A stretch of DNA of 64,000 bases, from positions 648,001 to 712,000 of the forward strand of contig NZ_CP118735.1 in assembly GCF_032595075.1 (NCBI RefSeq), given 5' to 3'. The notes beneath the pieces are model-generated. The model was not told the origin of the DNA, ran no database searches, and saw nothing but the letters and a program-made list of their open reading frames with translations. Positions 61,581-64,000 of the stretch are shown here, piece after piece. This stretch comes from Streptococcus sp. 29887 (GTDB lineage Bacteria > Bacillota > Bacilli > Lactobacillales > Streptococcaceae). Position 1 is the stretch's first letter, and every line of letters starts with the position of its first letter. A program made the position numbers and the translations under genes.

Positions 61581-62543
61581 AAGCAATAAGAGAAAATAAG
61601 GAGCGCCGATAAGGGAGACGATAATGCCGGTTGGGATGCCTGTTCCGACAAGTAGGGACCGTGCGATAATGTCGGCTATGATGAGCAAGATGCTACCGAT
61701 TAGAAAGGCCAGGGGCAGACTATACTGGTGCTGCTTGCCGACTAATTGTTTGGCCAAATGACTGGCCAAGAGGCCGACAAAGGCAGTATTGCCTACCAAG
61801 AGCGAGCTGAGGCTGGCTAGGCTTGTGGCTAAGATTAAGACGAGGATGCTTTCTTTTTGTCGATTTAGGCCCAGGCCAATTCCCAGATCGGCTTCTAGTT
61901 GCAGAATATTTAGTCTGGAGAAGCGGATAAAACTAAACAGGCAGAGGACAAGTAAGCCAGGACCGACAAGGCTGATGGTCTGCCAATCATCTCCAACATA
62001 TCTTCCCGACAACCAGCCTATAATACTATCTAACTTGTAGCGGTCAAACCGAACCATGAGGCTAACCATGCTACTTGAAAACAAGCTAGCCAGACCAACA
62101 CCCGTTAGGACCAGGCGTGTTGGTTCTAACCCTTGTCCTTTTTTATAGGCCAGTAGATAAACCAAGCCAGTAGCTAAAAATCCGCCAGCTAAAGCCAGAA
62201 GAGGCTGAGAAAGTTGGAAAGAAATATTCCAAGTAAGTGCGAGGGTTAGTAGAAGTCCAGCACCAGCATTGACACCAAGGATACCAGAGTCTGCCAAGGG
62301 ATTTCGAGTGAGGGTTTGAAAAAGATGTCCGCTGATTGCCAGAGCACCACCAGCAAGAATGGAAACCATCAGACGTGGCAGACGAATTTTCCAAAAAATC
62401 AACTGGGTAGCGGAGCTAGCTTGTCCACTCATGGTAGTCAAAAGGTCGGTCAGTCCTAATTTACTGTAGCCAATAATGAGGGACAAACAGGACAAACTGA
62501 TGAGCAAGAGTGAGAGGAAGAGAAAGATAGCTTTTTTCTTCAT
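61566..62543 (-). CDS. fhuG: iron-siderophore ABC transporter permease (FecCD, FhuG-like)
   Basis: Integral membrane permease, 325 aa from ATG 62543, with about nine to ten helices. FecCD signatures: RLPRLMVSILAGGALAISGHLFQTLTRNPLADSGILGVNAGAG and FVGLLASHLAKQLVGKQHQYSLPLA. ATG 62543 overlaps the stop of the preceding permease gene (ATGA), with AAGGGGG at good distance; ATG 62552 three codons upstream is possible. With the next gene it forms the membrane part of an importer. The ATPase gene is not within the window. Confidence 0.87.
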   Translation of the reverse strand: MKKKAIFLFLSLLLISLSCLSLIIGYSKLGLTDLLTTMSGQASSATQLIFWKIRLPRLMVSILAGGALAISGHLFQTLTRNPLADSGILGVNAGAGLLLTLALTWNISFQLSQPLLALAGGFLATGLVYLLAYKKGQGLEPTRLVLTGVGLASLFSSSMVSLMVRFDRYKLDSIIGWLSGRYVGDDWQTISLVGPGLLVLCLFSFIRFSRLNILQLEADLGIGLGLNRQKESILVLILATSLASLSSLLVGNTAFVGLLASHLAKQLVGKQHQYSLPLAFLIGSILLIIADIIARSLLVGTGIPTGIIVSLIGAPYFLLLLKKEG

Positions 62544-63589
62544 GCTTGCCATTCCCCCTTTCGAATGAGCCAGAGAAAGATTGGTAGGCCAACAAAGCTA
62601 ATTAGACTGGACAGGGGAGTTTCATAAGGTGGATGGAGAGTTCGACTAATCAAATCCAACCAAACGAGAAAACCAGCACCAGCCAAGGATGAAAAAGGTA
62701 GGATATAACGGTAATCTTTGGGAAGTAGAGAGGTCAAGAGATTGGGGATAATCAAGCCGATAAAGGAGAGGGAACCGACCAGGGCAACGGAAGAGGCAGA
62801 CAAGAGGACAACCATGGTCAGGAAGAAGAGGGTCATTTTCTGCGTGTTTTGTCCTAAGGCCCTGGCCACAGTATCGTCCAAACTGAGAATGGTCAAGGAA
62901 TGGGCAAAGACTTGTGCCAGAAGAAGCACCAGTAGAATAAGCGGTGCAATCCACAATAGACTGTGCCAACTAATCGAGGTCAGGCTACCTGCCTCTAGTC
63001 CGATGATGTGATTGGATAAGTCAAATAATAAGGCCATTCCTTGTCCCAAGGCTTGCACGACGGCGGTAACCATTATTCCAGCCAAAATCAAATGTAGTGG
63101 ACTATTGCTATATTTATTTTGCCGGCTGAAAAAAATAACCAAGCCAGCAGTTATTCCAGCACCTAACAAGCAGGTGAAAAGACTGAGGAGCTCAGAAGAA
63201 TGTGGCAGGAAGACCATTTTCAAAATCAGAAAGAGCCCCGCACCAGCAGGAATTCCCAGTAGTCCAGGGTCCGCCAAGCGATTGCGTGTCACAGCCTGCA
63301 TAATGCTTCCAGAAGTTGCTAGACTAGCTCCAACCAAGCCAGCCGCCAGTATGCGGGGTAGGCGCAAATCAATCAAAACATCTTGAAGTTCAGACTGCTT
63401 CAAGGGTGCTTTTAAGACGGAGAGAATTTGGTCATGAGTATAGGAAATAGCCCCCAAACGAAAGCCCCAGTAGGAACCCAATAAGAGTATGAAGAGAAGA
63501 AGGAAAAAAAGAGGGATAGGTGACAGACTAGCCTTGAAGCCAGCCGTAACCTCTTCCCCATTTTTTCTCTCCAAGTGTTTAAAAAACAT
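62540..63589 (-). CDS. fhuB: iron-siderophore ABC transporter permease (FecCD, FhuB-like)
   Basis: Second permease of the pair, 349 aa, with a short cytosolic N terminus and nine to ten helices. RLPRILAAGLVGASLATSGSIMQAVTRNRLADPGLLGIPAGAG is the FecCD coupling region, and FIGLIIPNLLTSLLPKDYRYILPFSSLAGAGFLVWLDLISR is conserved. It starts 13 bp after the binding-protein gene. Pair of separate permeases rather than the fused E. coli FhuB. Confidence 0.87.
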   Translation of the reverse strand: MFFKHLERKNGEEVTAGFKASLSPIPLFFLLLFILLLGSYWGFRLGAISYTHDQILSVLKAPLKQSELQDVLIDLRLPRILAAGLVGASLATSGSIMQAVTRNRLADPGLLGIPAGAGLFLILKMVFLPHSSELLSLFTCLLGAGITAGLVIFFSRQNKYSNSPLHLILAGIMVTAVVQALGQGMALLFDLSNHIIGLEAGSLTSISWHSLLWIAPLILLVLLLAQVFAHSLTILSLDDTVARALGQNTQKMTLFFLTMVVLLSASSVALVGSLSFIGLIIPNLLTSLLPKDYRYILPFSSLAGAGFLVWLDLISRTLHPPYETPLSSLISFVGLPIFLWLIRKGEWQA

Positions 63590-63602
63590 AGAGAATCAAT
63601 CC

Positions 63603-64000
63603 TTATTTTGTGATAGCATCTTTGAGAACGTTCAGTTGGTACTCAAGTGAAATCGGGTCATTGAAGTAGAAGGCCTTGCTATCTACCTTGATAACGTGGT
63701 TGTTTTGAACAGCTGGAAGGTTTTTCCAAACATCACTATTTAATAGACCAGCTGCGACACTTTCGTCTTCCACAGCCAAGATGATGTAGTCGCCTGCATA
63801 GTCAGGCAATACTTCTTGGGAAACAGCTAGAAAACCAGGTCCAAATACCTCATCTTTGACTTTTTGTGGAGCTGTGTAGCCCAGTTCTTGGTAGATAATT
63901 TCCCCACCACGTCCCCAGTTATTACCGAAGAGGTAGAGGTCTTGACCAAGGTAGCCCATGATAGTAAAGCTTGCTGTATCCCCAGTTTTTGCCTTGATTT
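63603..64000 (-). CDS. fhuD: iron-siderophore substrate-binding lipoprotein, 5' partial
   Basis: C-terminal half of a FecB/FhuD-type binding protein. The frame is open on the minus strand to the right edge (residues before the Met at 63959 read IKAKTGDTASFTI), so the N-terminal lipoprotein signal lies outside. DLYLFGNNWGRGGEIIYQELGYTAP and DVWKNLPAVQNNHVIKVDSKAFYFNDPISLEYQL are typical of the C-terminal lobe. First seen gene of the importer unit that continues to fhuB and fhuG. Confidence 0.85.
   Translation of the reverse strand, partial: IKAKTGDTASFTIMGYLGQDLYLFGNNWGRGGEIIYQELGYTAPQKVKDEVFGPGFLAVSQEVLPDYAGDYIILAVEDESVAAGLLNSDVWKNLPAVQNNHVIKVDSKAFYFNDPISLEYQLNVLKDAITK

Overview
This window looks like a chromosomal stretch of Streptococcus suis or a very close relative. 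Gene order, codon use, AGGAGG-type ribosome binding sites and extended -10 promoters are streptococcal. The degV / MocR-type regulator / yaaA genes leading into cpsABCD match the orfZ-orfY-orfX 5' flank of the S. suis capsule locus, and an fnr-like regulator precedes arcABC as in the S. suis arginine deiminase region. No rRNA, tRNA, CRISPR array or prophage was seen.

Layout: (1) 1-8.0 kb: housekeeping genes (cvfB cut by the left edge, a ketopantoate-reductase-like gene, a D,D-carboxypeptidase, yozE, phoH, a PepO-type lipoprotein, an MBL hydrolase), with a candidate small RNA before phoH. (2) 8.1-14.1 kb: dinG and the proline genes proB-proA-proC. (3) 14.2-18.0 kb: TetR, degV, MocR regulator and yaaA. 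(4) 18.1-40.6 kb: a complete Wzx/Wzy capsule locus with AT-rich serotype-specific genes. (5) 40.7-48.5 kb: MarR, a YpmB-like protein, aspartate aminotransferase, asnS, a RelBE-type toxin-antitoxin pair, ridA and rapZ-yvcK-whiA. (6) 48.5-56.7 kb: the arginine deiminase region (fnr-like regulator, arcA, arcB, arcC, YfcC-type antiporter, M20 peptidase, argR). (7) 56.8-64.0 kb: queA with a small membrane protein, nagB, a glutathione S-transferase, a pseudouridine synthase, a glutathione peroxidase, and an iron-siderophore ABC importer cut by the right edge.

Capsule logic: cpsA-D control export, chain length and attachment. A PglF/PglE/PglD/PglC-like set probably makes and loads a diacetylated diamino-trideoxy sugar on undecaprenyl phosphate. 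CapE/CapF/CapG (FnlABC) make UDP-L-FucNAc, and Glf makes UDP-galactofuranose. Three glycosyltransferases, Wzy and Wzx complete the machinery, while a TagD homologue and a LicD-like protein suggest glycerol-phosphate decoration. A hexapeptide acyltransferase is out of frame at a G7 tract, so capsule acylation may be switched off or phase variable here. A Fic-domain gene sits inside the operon.

The most unusual items are: an Rpn-family nuclease gene whose 3' end, carrying a strong internal start site, has been tandemly duplicated into a second free-standing ORF that resembles an intragenic antitoxin; two homopolymeric G tracts placed where slippage would matter (one in an acyltransferase, one in a promoter spacer before a putative sRNA); at least four promoters positioned so that their mRNAs should be leaderless; a hairpin-rich arcC-arcD spacer; and two families of dispersed intergenic repeats.
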